A stretch of DNA of 64,000 nt from positions 2,418,001 through 2,482,000 of the forward strand of contig NZ_CP091792.1 of assembly GCF_022024115.1 (NCBI RefSeq), written 5' to 3'. The translations under genes and the position numbers were made by a program. A model generated the notes under the pieces. The model was not told the DNA's origin. It saw only the letters and a program-made list of their open reading frames with translations, and did not search any database. Shown one piece after another: positions 36,160 through 44,690 of the stretch. Positions within the stretch are counted from its first letter, which is position 1. Each line of letters opens with the position of its first letter. This DNA comes from Prevotella communis. Its GTDB lineage: Bacteria > Bacteroidota > Bacteroidia > Bacteroidales > Bacteroidaceae.

Positions 36160-36830
36160 AGCAAAAAATTGGATTATGCAACTTTTTAAAGAAGAATTTA
36201 TAATATTAAAGTTTAAATATTTACTTTCATATTTGTAAATTCAAAGCAATAACTGAAAGTTTTCTTGATTAAGATTCATAAACTTAAAGTATAAGGATGT
36301 AAAGAGCATAAACAAAAATATTACAATTTCTTTATAATTTATTGGTATTTACAATATTATGCATGTATATAGCCATAACAACAAGTCCTGTATTCATAGA
36401 TTTAAAGGTCTAAATCCTATAAATATGGCCTAAGAACAAAGGGATTACTAAAAATTCACGAATTGTACCCATTGCTTTAAATTTGCATACTACACTTTAA
36501 TAATTAAATCATATCTATTTGATTTATAATATGTTATATCTAAACGTATAAAGCATTATAAATATACATTTATAATATCGAATACCGAGATTAAAATTTT
36601 AAAACCTAAAGTTTTAGTATTTTAAAATCCATAAGTTTACATTTTAAAATATATATATCATCTTTACATATTTACACTTTGAAAATTTTAATCTTGTAAA
36701 GTACGCGTTTTTAAACCAAAATAAACGTTAACGGTAAATCTGAGAGAGGCAAAAATTCGCAAGAATCAAATGCTTAAAAAATTCTGGACGAGCGTTCAAG
36801 AAGCTGAAAATTTTAAAAATATGAGGGTAG
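36160..36830. other. A/T-rich intergenic stretch without genes
   Basis: About 670 bp of strongly A/T-dominated DNA (for example 11 G+C in the 60 bases 36541-36600) between the XRE gene and the holA terminator. No frame of credible length was seen. It has two to three copies of a 22-23 bp unit ATTTTAAAACCTAAAGTTTT-like at 36596-36662 and many short TTATAA/TTTAAA palindromes. No DnaA-box (TTATCCACA) was spotted. Possibly a bendable regulatory or remnant region. Confidence 0.5.
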
Positions 36831-36871
36831 TTATTTCAGTGTAAATCCCCTATTTTAAGGCATCTAGAGCC

Positions 36872-36897
36872 AAAAAAAGCACCCTACCCGGATGCTT
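36872..36897 (-). terminator. holA terminator
   Basis: Minus-strand stem AGCATCC/GGGTGCT (one G-T pair, 5-nt loop) followed by seven U; 36 bp after the holA stop. Confidence 0.7.
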
Positions 36898-36932
36898 GTT
36901 CTAGATATTCTAGCGGCTAAAAAATAGCGTTT

Positions 36933-37961
36933 TTAGTGCAGAATGTAAAAAATAAGTTCTTTCATCAGTTCTTCTGGAGGGGTATTTGGGTTATCCAGGC
37001 CCTTACTTTTGGCATCAATCTCGCGTAGTTTAGAAATTATCTGCATCGTTTTCATTGCAGTGAAATTTCTCATGCCAGTCATATAGTCCTTCGCCGCCCA
37101 CGAAGATCGCAATTCTAACCAGGCTGCAACCTCCTCCTGACTGCCCTTATTTGGCGAATAAAATGCGATCATTAGATTCTGGAAGTAATTAAAGAGCATT
37201 GGGAGAAATGAGTAGATACTACCAGCCTTTGGATTCTTGTCAAAATAATTGATTATCTGATTTGCTTTGTACACATTTCGGTTCACGATAGCATCGCGCA
37301 ATTCAAAACCATTAAAATCCTTGCTCACCCCTATCCTATCTTCCACAACCTGGGGAGTAATCCTTCTGCTCTCCTCTGGCAAACCGAGAAGCACCTTTTC
37401 CAGTTCACTCACCAAGCGGCTTAAATCTGACCCAATAGCATCAGCGATAAGTTGCGTAGATTTGGGATCTATGCTAGCATTTTTCTGTTTGACGAATTCT
37501 TCGATAAAAGCAGGCAGGTCACGATCCTTCACTTTCTGACTCTCAAACAAGATACCAGCCTGCTGGATAGCCTTCACATATTCACGTTTGCGACCATCTA
37601 TCTTACCATTTTTATGACAGATAACCAAGACTGTGGTTACTGAAGGCTGTTTCAGGTATTTCTCAAGCGCATCAGTATTCTTCAGATTCTGCGCCTCTTT
37701 TACGATAACAACCTGTCGCTCGGCCATCATCGGATAGCGACGTGCTGCATCAACAATCTGCGACGCATTCACATCCGAACCAAACATGATGGTCTGATTA
37801 AAATCACGCTCTTCAGGCTGTAGGACATGCTCAGCAATATAATCGCATATTTTATCGATATAATACGATTCCTCGCCCATAAGGTAGTAAACAGGGCGAT
37901 ATTGTCCGCTCCGTAACTCCTTCATAATGCTACTATAGCTCACATTTTTAGTTTCTGCCAT
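36933..37961 (-). CDS. holA: DNA polymerase III delta subunit
   Basis: 342 residues, the expected length. HolA signatures: PVYYLMGEESYYIDKICDYI at the N-terminus, an AAA+-like core without a Walker A motif (MMAERQVVIVKEAQNL, VLVICHKNGKIDGRKREYV), and the C-terminal collar helices (NGFELRDAIVNRNVYKA). Delta opens the beta clamp during clamp loading. Its promoter faces and overlaps that of the plus-strand HSDR_N gene (37983-38003). Confidence 0.93.
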   Translation of the reverse strand: MAETKNVSYSSIMKELRSGQYRPVYYLMGEESYYIDKICDYIAEHVLQPEERDFNQTIMFGSDVNASQIVDAARRYPMMAERQVVIVKEAQNLKNTDALEKYLKQPSVTTVLVICHKNGKIDGRKREYVKAIQQAGILFESQKVKDRDLPAFIEEFVKQKNASIDPKSTQLIADAIGSDLSRLVSELEKVLLGLPEESRRITPQVVEDRIGVSKDFNGFELRDAIVNRNVYKANQIINYFDKNPKAGSIYSFLPMLFNYFQNLMIAFYSPNKGSQEEVAAWLELRSSWAAKDYMTGMRNFTAMKTMQIISKLREIDAKSKGLDNPNTPPEELMKELIFYILH

Positions 37962-37982
37962 TGTTCATTGCCAGATATTTTG

Positions 37983-38003
37983 TATCTTTGCAGTGCAAAG
38001 GTA
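37983..38003. promoter_or_regulatory. Palindromic overlapping promoters of holA (-) and the HSDR_N gene (+)
   Basis: TATCTTTG (37983-37990, plus) and TACCTTTG (38003-37996, minus) form a near-perfect inverted repeat around CAGTG. Each -7 box covers the expected start site of the opposite promoter, so the two polymerases would exclude one another. Confidence 0.6.
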
Positions 38004-38011
38004 CAAAATAA

Positions 38012-38458
38012 ATGGAAATAAACCTACCTCCATACGAAATAAAATTGCGTGAGCAGAACGGACGTCGTCAGATTTTCGACTTCCTGCGTCGCCGCTACGT
38101 GTCTCTGACGCCCGAGGAATGGGTACGCCAGCATTTCGTGCATTTTCTGATAGAACAGAAAGGATATCCCAAGGGGCTGCTGGCTAACGAAGTAGAACAA
38201 AAGATTGGTGACAAGAAACTGCGTTGCGACACCTTATTATATAATAAAGAGCTGCGTCCAAGGATGATTATTGAGTACAAAGCCCCTGAGATTGCCATCA
38301 CGCAACGTGTTTTTAATCAGATTACGGTCTATAATTTCCTGCTCCATGTAGATTACCTCATCGTTTCCAACGGCCGACAGCATTACTGTTGCCGCATGGA
38401 CTACGAAAAAGGGGAATATACCTTTTTACAGGATATTCCCCATTATACAGAACTATAA
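38012..38458 (+). CDS. Stand-alone HSDR_N-type nuclease-fold protein
   Basis: 148 residues. It matches the HSDR_N_2 domain (N-terminal nuclease-like region of type I restriction R subunits): a helical start (REQNGRRQIFDFLRRRYV, EEWVRQHFVHFLIEQKGYP), then RCDTLLYNKELRPRMIIEYKAPE. The D...E-x-K layout (RCD, IIEYK) is the PD-(D/E)XK nuclease core. No helicase, methyltransferase or specificity gene is near, so it is not a restriction system. This short version is widespread in Bacteroidota and its role is unknown. Confidence 0.8.
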   Translation: MEINLPPYEIKLREQNGRRQIFDFLRRRYVSLTPEEWVRQHFVHFLIEQKGYPKGLLANEVEQKIGDKKLRCDTLLYNKELRPRMIIEYKAPEIAITQRVFNQITVYNFLLHVDYLIVSNGRQHYCCRMDYEKGEYTFLQDIPHYTEL

Positions 38459-38469
38459 ACAAATTCCGC

Positions 38470-39333
38470 TTAAATCATATCGTTGGCATCGGTAGCCTTC
38501 TTTGAATTAGAAGTCTTACGAACACTTGCGCCTGTAGCGCGACGACGTGTAGTCTTCTTCTCCTCGGTAGCAGGCTTTTCAGTCTTAACGCCAGCCAGCT
38601 CCGGATCAATCAGAATACGTCCACAATATTCGCAAACGATAACCTTCTTATGCATCTTGATATCCAACTGACGCTGGGGTGGAATCTTGTTGAAGCAACC
38701 ACCACAAGCATCACGCTGCACGTATACGATACCCAGACCATTGCGGGCATTCTTGCGGATACGCTTGAAAGAGGTAAGCAGACGTGGCTCAATCTTTGCC
38801 TCCAGTTCGTGAGCTTTCTCCTTCAGTTTCTCCTCCTCTGCGCGCGTCTCGTCCATAATCTCGTCAAGCTCGCTCTTCTTCAGATCCAGGTCGCCCTGCT
38901 TTTCCTGCAGCATGTTCTGGTTGCTCTGCAACTCTTCCTGCTTCTCAGCGATACGGTGCTGAGCCTCATTGATTTTCTTGTTACAAAGTTCGATTTCCAA
39001 ACTCTGGTACTCAATTTCCTTTGACAAGGTATCGTACTCACGGTTGTTACGTACCTCGTTAAGCTGCTGCTTGTAACGCTCAACACTGTTCTGAGCGTCA
39101 ACAATCTCACCTTTTTTCTGAGAAATAGCACGGTCGAACTCTCCAATCTCACTCTCAATACGCTCAATACGCGTATTCAAACCTTCGATTTCTGCCTCCA
39201 AGTCCTCAACCTCGAGGGGAAGTTCACCACGCAAAGCCTTTTTCTCGTCGATAGCCGACAGGGCCTGCTGCAACTGGAAGAGGGTTTTCAGACGCTCTTC
39301 TACTGACAAATCTGTAGGATCTTTCTTTGCCAT
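38470..39333 (-). CDS. Coiled-coil protein with C4 zinc ribbon
   Basis: 287 residues. Residues about 10-185 form one long coiled coil (EVEDLEAEIEGLNTRIERI, NNREYDTLSKEIEYQSLEIE). A zinc ribbon follows, with Cys pairs CGGCFNKIPPQRQ and CEYCGRILIDPEL (the zf-RING_7 type). The C-terminal 50 residues are basic and low-complexity (EEKKTTRRRATG). Relatives lie beside nif3-family genes in many genomes, as here (nif3 is the upstream gene). A nucleic-acid-linked role is inferred from the ribbon and basic tail. Confidence 0.85.
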   Translation of the reverse strand: MAKKDPTDLSVEERLKTLFQLQQALSAIDEKKALRGELPLEVEDLEAEIEGLNTRIERIESEIGEFDRAISQKKGEIVDAQNSVERYKQQLNEVRNNREYDTLSKEIEYQSLEIELCNKKINEAQHRIAEKQEELQSNQNMLQEKQGDLDLKKSELDEIMDETRAEEEKLKEKAHELEAKIEPRLLTSFKRIRKNARNGLGIVYVQRDACGGCFNKIPPQRQLDIKMHKKVIVCEYCGRILIDPELAGVKTEKPATEEKKTTRRRATGASVRKTSNSKKATDANDMI

Positions 39334-39358
39334 AATTTTCTTATTAATTTATATTGTT

Positions 39359-39406
39359 ATCTCGTTATTTCGTTGTTCCGTAATCTCGTTATTACGTTAT
39401 CACGTC
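39359..39406. repeat. Octamer tract between nif3 and the zinc-ribbon gene
   Basis: Six 8-bp units: ATCTCGTT ATTTCGTT GTTCCGTA ATCTCGTT ATTACGTT ATCACGTC. The last unit overlaps the nif3-family stop codon (39407-39405). Confidence 0.8.
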
Positions 39407-40181
39407 AAAAATAAAAAATCGGATTCGTGATTGTCTCTGCTATCTCGCAGCGCACACCAGGACATTCCCTTTGAATAATCTCTTTAAAAATTTCCGAGGT
39501 AAACTGCTCACTCTCATAGTGACCGATGACGCAGATTTGAATCTCCTGCTCATGACCAAAGAATACATGGTAATGCATCTCGCCTGTGATAAAGGCATCA
39601 GCACCCTTGGCAATAGCCTCATCCAACATAAAATCGCCTGCGCCACCACAGATAGCCACTTTCTTCACAGGACGTGTCAGTAACTCATTGCAATGTGCAC
39701 ACTTCACGTCAAATCTCTCCTTCACCAGCGCGATAAAAGCCCTTGCCTCCATCGCTTCCGGCAGTTCTGCTATCACCATCGGTTGCTTGCTTTCTGCGCT
39801 CTCCGTGGTTTCTGTATGAACCCGCGCATCCAGTTTCTCAGCGATTTTAAAGTTCACGCCTCCCATTGCATTATCCATATTGGTATGCATGGAGATAACA
39901 CAGACATCGTGCCTGATAGCCTTTCGTACTGTGCGCTGGACATCGTTCGCATCGCTCACCTGCTTCAATCCACGGAAGAGCAACGGGTGATGGCTCACCA
40001 CCAAATTACATCCTTTGGCGATGGCCTCATCGACGATTTTTTCAGTCACGTCCAGACACAATAATGCCCCTGAAACCTCCACCTCTGTTAATCCAATCTG
40101 CAGGCCAGCATTGTCCCAACTTTCCTGCAGCGGCAGGGGCGCGAACTGTTCAAGGGCGCTCAGCACTTGTTCTATTTTCAC
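39405..40181 (-). CDS. Nif3-like dinuclear metal centre protein
   Basis: 258 residues, the short form of the family (no inserted PII-like domain). Metal-binding residues are seen at both ends of the chain: SWDNAGLQIG, VVSHHPLLFRG, SMHTNMDNAMGGVN near the N-terminus and TGEMHYHVFFGHEQ with GHYESEQ near the C-terminus. The family (YbgI/YqfO/GTP cyclohydrolase I type 2) forms hexamers with a two-metal site; the physiological substrate is debated. Operon with the zinc-ribbon protein. The promoter is at 40204. Confidence 0.9.
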   Translation of the reverse strand: MKIEQVLSALEQFAPLPLQESWDNAGLQIGLTEVEVSGALLCLDVTEKIVDEAIAKGCNLVVSHHPLLFRGLKQVSDANDVQRTVRKAIRHDVCVISMHTNMDNAMGGVNFKIAEKLDARVHTETTESAESKQPMVIAELPEAMEARAFIALVKERFDVKCAHCNELLTRPVKKVAICGGAGDFMLDEAIAKGADAFITGEMHYHVFFGHEQEIQICVIGHYESEQFTSEIFKEIIQRECPGVRCEIAETITNPIFYF

Positions 40182-40203
40182 GCTTTTAGTCGCTTTTCGG
40201 TTG

Positions 40204-40211
40204 CAAAGTTA
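40204..40211 (-). promoter_or_regulatory. -7 element of the nif3-family gene
   Basis: TAACTTTG on the minus strand, 22 bp before the ATG at 40181. Confidence 0.45.
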
Positions 40212-40282
40212 CAACTTTTTTCGTAAGAAAAACGCTTCGCAACTTCATTTTTACCCTTCTTTAACAATTTAAGCGCTTTTCA

Positions 40283-40314
40283 TTTGTCCATTTTCCAAAT
40301 AAATCGTATCTTTG
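40283..40314 (+). promoter_or_regulatory. cobU promoter, predicted leaderless
   Basis: TTTG (40283-40286), 20 bp, TATCTTTG (40307-40314). Transcription should begin at about 40319-40320, that is at the cobU ATG (40320). No room remains for a cobalamin riboswitch. Confidence 0.65.
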
Positions 40315-40319
40315 CAACG

Positions 40320-40841
40320 ATGAAAAAACTGATTCTTATCACCGGTGGGCAGCGCTCCGGGAAGAGCATGCAGGCCGAGAAAATGGCGCTCGAAATGAGT
40401 CCCAATCCCATCTATATGGCTACGGCTCATATATGGGACGACGAGTTTCGCGAACGCGTGCGCCGTCATCAGGAACGACGCGGCCCCGAATGGACTAATA
40501 TTGAAGAAGAAATATTCCTCTGTCGTCATGATGTATCAGGTCACGTAGTCTTGATTGATTGCGTCACTCTGTGGCTCACCAATCTATTCTTCGCAAAAGA
40601 AAATGAGCCCAGCAATTCTGTTGATGAAATCCTCGAATCTGCAAAAATCGAGTTTGACCGTTTCACCAGTCAAGAAGCCACCTTCATCTTCGTCACCAAC
40701 GAAATAGGACTTGGCGGTGTGAGCGAGAATGCCTTGCAGCGCAAGTTTACTGACCTGCAAGGTTGGATGAACCAATATATTGCCCAAAAAGCCGACGAGG
40801 TGATACTCATGGTATCAGGAATAGCGGTAAAAATCAAATAA
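40320..40841 (+). CDS. cobU: Adenosylcobinamide kinase / adenosylcobinamide-phosphate guanylyltransferase
   Basis: 173 residues from the ATG at 40320; a start 36 nt upstream would lie before the predicted mRNA start. The P-loop GGQRSGKS opens the protein, followed by ATAHIWDDEFRERVRRHQER, which holds the guanylylated histidine region, then LIDCVTLWLTNLF and VTNEIGLGGV. It phosphorylates adenosylcobinamide and transfers GMP to give AdoCbi-GDP in the nucleotide-loop pathway of cobalamin. First gene of cobU-cobT-cobS (3-bp gap to cobT). Confidence 0.93.
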   Translation: MKKLILITGGQRSGKSMQAEKMALEMSPNPIYMATAHIWDDEFRERVRRHQERRGPEWTNIEEEIFLCRHDVSGHVVLIDCVTLWLTNLFFAKENEPSNSVDEILESAKIEFDRFTSQEATFIFVTNEIGLGGVSENALQRKFTDLQGWMNQYIAQKADEVILMVSGIAVKIK

Positions 40842-40844
40842 GTA

Positions 40845-41868
40845 ATGATAACTAAAGACGAGATACAACACAAGATAGACAATCTGAACAAGCCGAAAGG
40901 TTCTTTGGGGCGTCTTGAAGAACTGGCTTTGCAGATTTGCCTGATTCAACAAACACTAGAGCCACGCCTTAACCATCCTTGTCACCTTCTTTTAGGCGGG
41001 GACCACGGCATTGAACGCGAGGGGGTCAGTGTATCACCTCGCGAGGTCACTTGGCAACAGATGATCAACTTCACACATGGAGGTGGTGGCGTCAACATGT
41101 TCTCTCGGCAACACGGTTTCGACCTTAGCATCGTCGACGTAGGCGTGGACTATGATCTTTCGCAGGTGCCTGGCATCCTCAATCGTAAGATAGCTCGAGG
41201 CACTAAGAATTTCCTCTATGAGCCCGCTATGAGCGAAGCCGAATATCAGCAAGCCATCAAAGTGGGTGCCGATTTAGTTGACGCCTGCAAAGGAAAAGGC
41301 TGTAACATCCTGAGTATCGGCGAGATGGGCATCGGCAATACATCACCTTCCAGTATCTGGATGCACCTCTTCTGCAACATCCCGTTGGAGGAATGCATTG
41401 GGGCTGGTTCTGGTCTCAACAACGACGGTATCCGCCATAAATACGAGGTTCTCTCAAAGGCGATAGCTGGGTTTTATGGGTCTAATGGGTCTAATAGGCA
41501 GCCCATAAAACCCATTCAGCCCATTAGCCCCATCCCCACGATTCTAGCCTACTTCGGTGGCTTTGAGATGGTGGCTGCTATCGGTGCTATGTTGCGTGCA
41601 GCAGAGCTTCGCATGATCATCCTTGTTGATGGCTTTATCATGACGGCCTGTGCACTAGCTGCCATCCAACTACGCCCCGAAGTAAAGGATTTCATGATTT
41701 TCGCCCACTGTGGCGACGAGAGCGGCCATAAGCGCATGCTTGACGCCATGGGAGCCAATTCCCTATTAACCCTCGGTCTTCGGCTGGGCGAGGGCACAGG
41801 CGCACTCTGCGCCTACCCCATCGTGGATTCCGCAGTACGTATGATTAACGAAATGAACAATTTTCAAA

Positions 41869-41894
<26 letters not shown>
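40845..41894 (+). CDS. cobT: Nicotinate-nucleotide-dimethylbenzimidazole phosphoribosyltransferase
   Basis: 349 residues. Core motifs: LNKPKGSLGRLEELA, GDHGIEREGVS, FTHGGGGVNMFSRQ, SIGEMGIGNTSPSS, VDGFIMTACALAA, FAHCGDESGHKRML and LRLGEGTGALCAYP. It makes alpha-ribazole phosphate, the lower ligand of cobalamin. Residues about 208-231 (GSNGSNRQPIKPIQPISPIP) are encoded by inverted 9-bp repeats (41469-41537) that lie just before the conserved FGGFE segment and look like an inserted loop. The 3' end overlaps the cobS start by 26 bp. Confidence 0.94.
41469..41537. repeat. Inverted array of 9-bp repeats inside cobT
   Basis: GGGTTTTAT GGGTCTAAT GGGTCTAAT, a 6-base centre AGGCAG, then CCCATAAAA CCCATTCAG CCCATTAGC CCCATCCCC. 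The left and right halves are inverse versions: GGGTTTTATGGG and CCCATAAAACCC are exact reverse complements. Confidence 0.85.
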
Positions 41895-42717
<823 letters not shown>

Positions 42718-42734
42718 AAAAAAGAAAGAAATCT

Positions 42735-42765
42735 TTTGCAATCCAACCGACTTTTTGTATCTTTG
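42735..42765 (+). promoter_or_regulatory. Promoter of the aldo/keto reductase gene
   Basis: TTTG (42735-42738), 19 bp, TATCTTTG (42758-42765); leader of about 40 nt. Confidence 0.65.
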
Positions 42766-42810
42766 CAAACACTTTTACGTGCAACTAAAAACTAAACACC
42801 CATATTATTT

Positions 42811-44163
42811 ATGACTAAGAAAGAACAAATGGACATGAATCGCAGGCAATTTCTGAAGCGACTGGGCTTTGGAGCTGGTTCTGCTATGGCCTTGATGGCC
42901 ATGGAGCCCCTGAATGTTCTAGCTAAAGAGAAAGATAAGACAACGGTGGAGAACCGTATGACCTATCGCGTGCAACACGGCTCAGGCGAACAAATCTCAT
43001 TACTGGGCTTTGGTATGATGCGCCTGCCTAATAATCAGGACGAGGTAAACCGCTTGGTTGACTATGCCATAGAGCATGGCGTGAACTATTTCGACACAGC
43101 ACCAATGTATATGGGCGGACAGTCGGAGGTACTCACCGGTAACGCTCTGGCCCGTCATCCCAGGGAGAAGTTCTACGTGGCCACAAAGATGTCAAACCAG
43201 AACCGACGCACATGGCCATTTGAGGAGTCTAAAGCCATGTACGAGCAGTCAATGGAACGCCTGAAGGTTGACCATATCGACTACTACCTGCTGCATGCTA
43301 TTGGTGGCGGTATGGAATCACTAAAAGGACGCTTTCTTGACAATGGCATACTCGACTTCCTACTGAAGGAACGTGAGGCAGGCCGTATCAAGCATCTTGG
43401 TTTCTCTTATCATGGCGATGTACGCGACTTTGACTGGCTGCTGGATCATCAGGATGAGTATCATTGGGACTTCGTGCAGATTCAGATGAACTTCCTCGAC
43501 TGGCGTCACGCCTCTATGCGTGGTGGGCGTCGTGCTGATGCAGATGCAGAGTATCTCTATGGAAAATGCGAGAAATTAGGGGTACAAAATGTGGTGATGG
43601 AGCCCCTTCGTGGTGGTGCCTTCGGACGCATGGCACAGGAGTTGACAGATCAGTTGAAAGCCGTTCATCCAGACGACAGCACAGCACGCTGGGCATTCCG
43701 CTGGGTGGGCAGCCACAACAACATACTGACCACACTAAGTGGCATGAATCGCATGGACCATTTGGAGGATAATATTAAGACTTTCTCACCATTGGATCCC
43801 TGCACCGAACAGGAAAACATACTCCTAGCCGAGATTGCCGACCAGATGTCAGGCATCCCCACCATCCCTTGTACAGCCTGCGAATATTGCATGCCTTGCC
43901 CGTATGGCGTAGATATCCCAGGCAACTTTGCAGCTTATAATGAGGCAGTAAACACTCACCTGCTGCCTTTACCACACAAGGAAGCAGCCGACTATGCCAA
44001 GCGTCAGCAAGCCTTTATTGACGAATACAAGAAAGCACTGCCTGATGACAAGAAATGGGCATCACGCTGTCAAGACTGCGAAGTCTGCCTGTCAAAATGT
44101 CCACAACAGATTCGCATTCCCAATCAGATGGCTCGCATCGTTGAGACGCTGCGAAAACGCTAA
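42811..44163 (+). CDS. Tat-exported aldo/keto reductase with [4Fe-4S] ferredoxin domain
   Basis: 450 residues; later ATGs at codons 7 and 9 are also possible starts. The N-terminus has a twin-arginine signal (NRRQFLKRLGFGAGSAMAL). Residues about 55-330 are an aldo/keto reductase barrel (LGFGMMRLPN, YFDTAPMYMGGQSE, VATKMSNQNRR, DYYLLHAIGGG). The C-terminus carries two cysteine clusters for 4Fe-4S centres (CTACEYCMPCPYG and CQDCEVCLSKCPQ). Typical of Bacteroidota and clostridial oxidoreductases of unknown substrate; periplasmic redox role inferred from the Tat signal. Monocistronic with its own promoter. Confidence 0.88.
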   Translation: MTKKEQMDMNRRQFLKRLGFGAGSAMALMAMEPLNVLAKEKDKTTVENRMTYRVQHGSGEQISLLGFGMMRLPNNQDEVNRLVDYAIEHGVNYFDTAPMYMGGQSEVLTGNALARHPREKFYVATKMSNQNRRTWPFEESKAMYEQSMERLKVDHIDYYLLHAIGGGMESLKGRFLDNGILDFLLKEREAGRIKHLGFSYHGDVRDFDWLLDHQDEYHWDFVQIQMNFLDWRHASMRGGRRADADAEYLYGKCEKLGVQNVVMEPLRGGAFGRMAQELTDQLKAVHPDDSTARWAFRWVGSHNNILTTLSGMNRMDHLEDNIKTFSPLDPCTEQENILLAEIADQMSGIPTIPCTACEYCMPCPYGVDIPGNFAAYNEAVNTHLLPLPHKEAADYAKRQQAFIDEYKKALPDDKKWASRCQDCEVCLSKCPQQIRIPNQMARIVETLRKR

Positions 44164-44167
44164 TCGA

Positions 44168-44566
44168 TTATTTTGAGAACAACCCTTTAAAGAAGCCGCC
44201 GACAGCACTACCTACCCTGCCGGTGGCTTTTGCTATACTGTCGCCAGTTGCCTCGAGGCCCTCGCCCAAACGGTCACCACGATAAGACAGAAGTTTCTTT
44301 GTAAAGCGACCTTTTAGCTTGTTATACTCCTCAACCTGCTTACCTGTGAGCTGTGGCTTAATCTGGCGATACTGTTTCATCAGCGTGTCCTGGCGCGCAA
44401 TGAGCGAGTCGGCCATCGTTTTGGTAAACGTGGGCTGTTTCTCCACAAAAGCCGCAAACTGGCGATATGCTGTCATAAATTGCAGGGTATCATTCTTCTG
44501 GGTAGTCTGAGCGCTAACTGTGGTCAGCATCATCAGAGCTATGATAGTCAGTGATATTTTTTTCAT
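44168..44566 (-). CDS. Small exported protein (possibly DUF6565)
   Basis: 132 residues with a signal peptide (MKKISLTIIALMMLTTVSA). The mature part is helical and basic (AYRQFAAFVEKQPTF, GKQVEEYNKLKGRFTKKL) and ends with an alanine/glycine amphipathic tail (AVGGFFKGLFSK). I recall a similar uncharacterised Bacteroidales family (DUF6565) but cannot be sure. Its stop lies 4 bp from the stop of the convergent aldo/keto reductase. A -7 element lies at 44603. Function unknown. Confidence 0.7.
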   Translation of the reverse strand: MKKISLTIIALMMLTTVSAQTTQKNDTLQFMTAYRQFAAFVEKQPTFTKTMADSLIARQDTLMKQYRQIKPQLTGKQVEEYNKLKGRFTKKLLSYRGDRLGEGLEATGDSIAKATGRVGSAVGGFFKGLFSK

Positions 44567-44602
44567 AATCTTTTCACCTTTTCAATTTTTCCATTTTGTG
44601 TG

Positions 44603-44610
44603 CAAATATA
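44603..44610 (-). promoter_or_regulatory. -7 element of the small exported protein gene
   Basis: TATATTTG on the minus strand, 36 bp before the ATG. Confidence 0.45.
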
Positions 44611-44630
44611 CAACTTTATACACTAATTAC

Positions 44631-44661
44631 TTTGACCTTTGACATTTTTTTAGTAATTTTG
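44631..44661 (+). promoter_or_regulatory. Promoter of the phosphatase operon
   Basis: TTTG (44631-44634), 19 bp, TAATTTTG (44654-44661); leader of about 24 nt. Confidence 0.65.
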
Positions 44662-44690
44662 CGACCATAAAACTTAAAACATCAAAACGT

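Noticed and set aside
36160..36830. Chromosomal replication origin
   Set aside because: It is A/T-rich and near holA, but no DnaA boxes (TTATCCACA) and no dnaA, dnaN or rpmH genes were seen.
40262..40319. Cobalamin riboswitch upstream of cobU
   Set aside because: The promoter ends 5 bp before the ATG, so no leader RNA exists to hold one, and the B12-box pattern is not visible.
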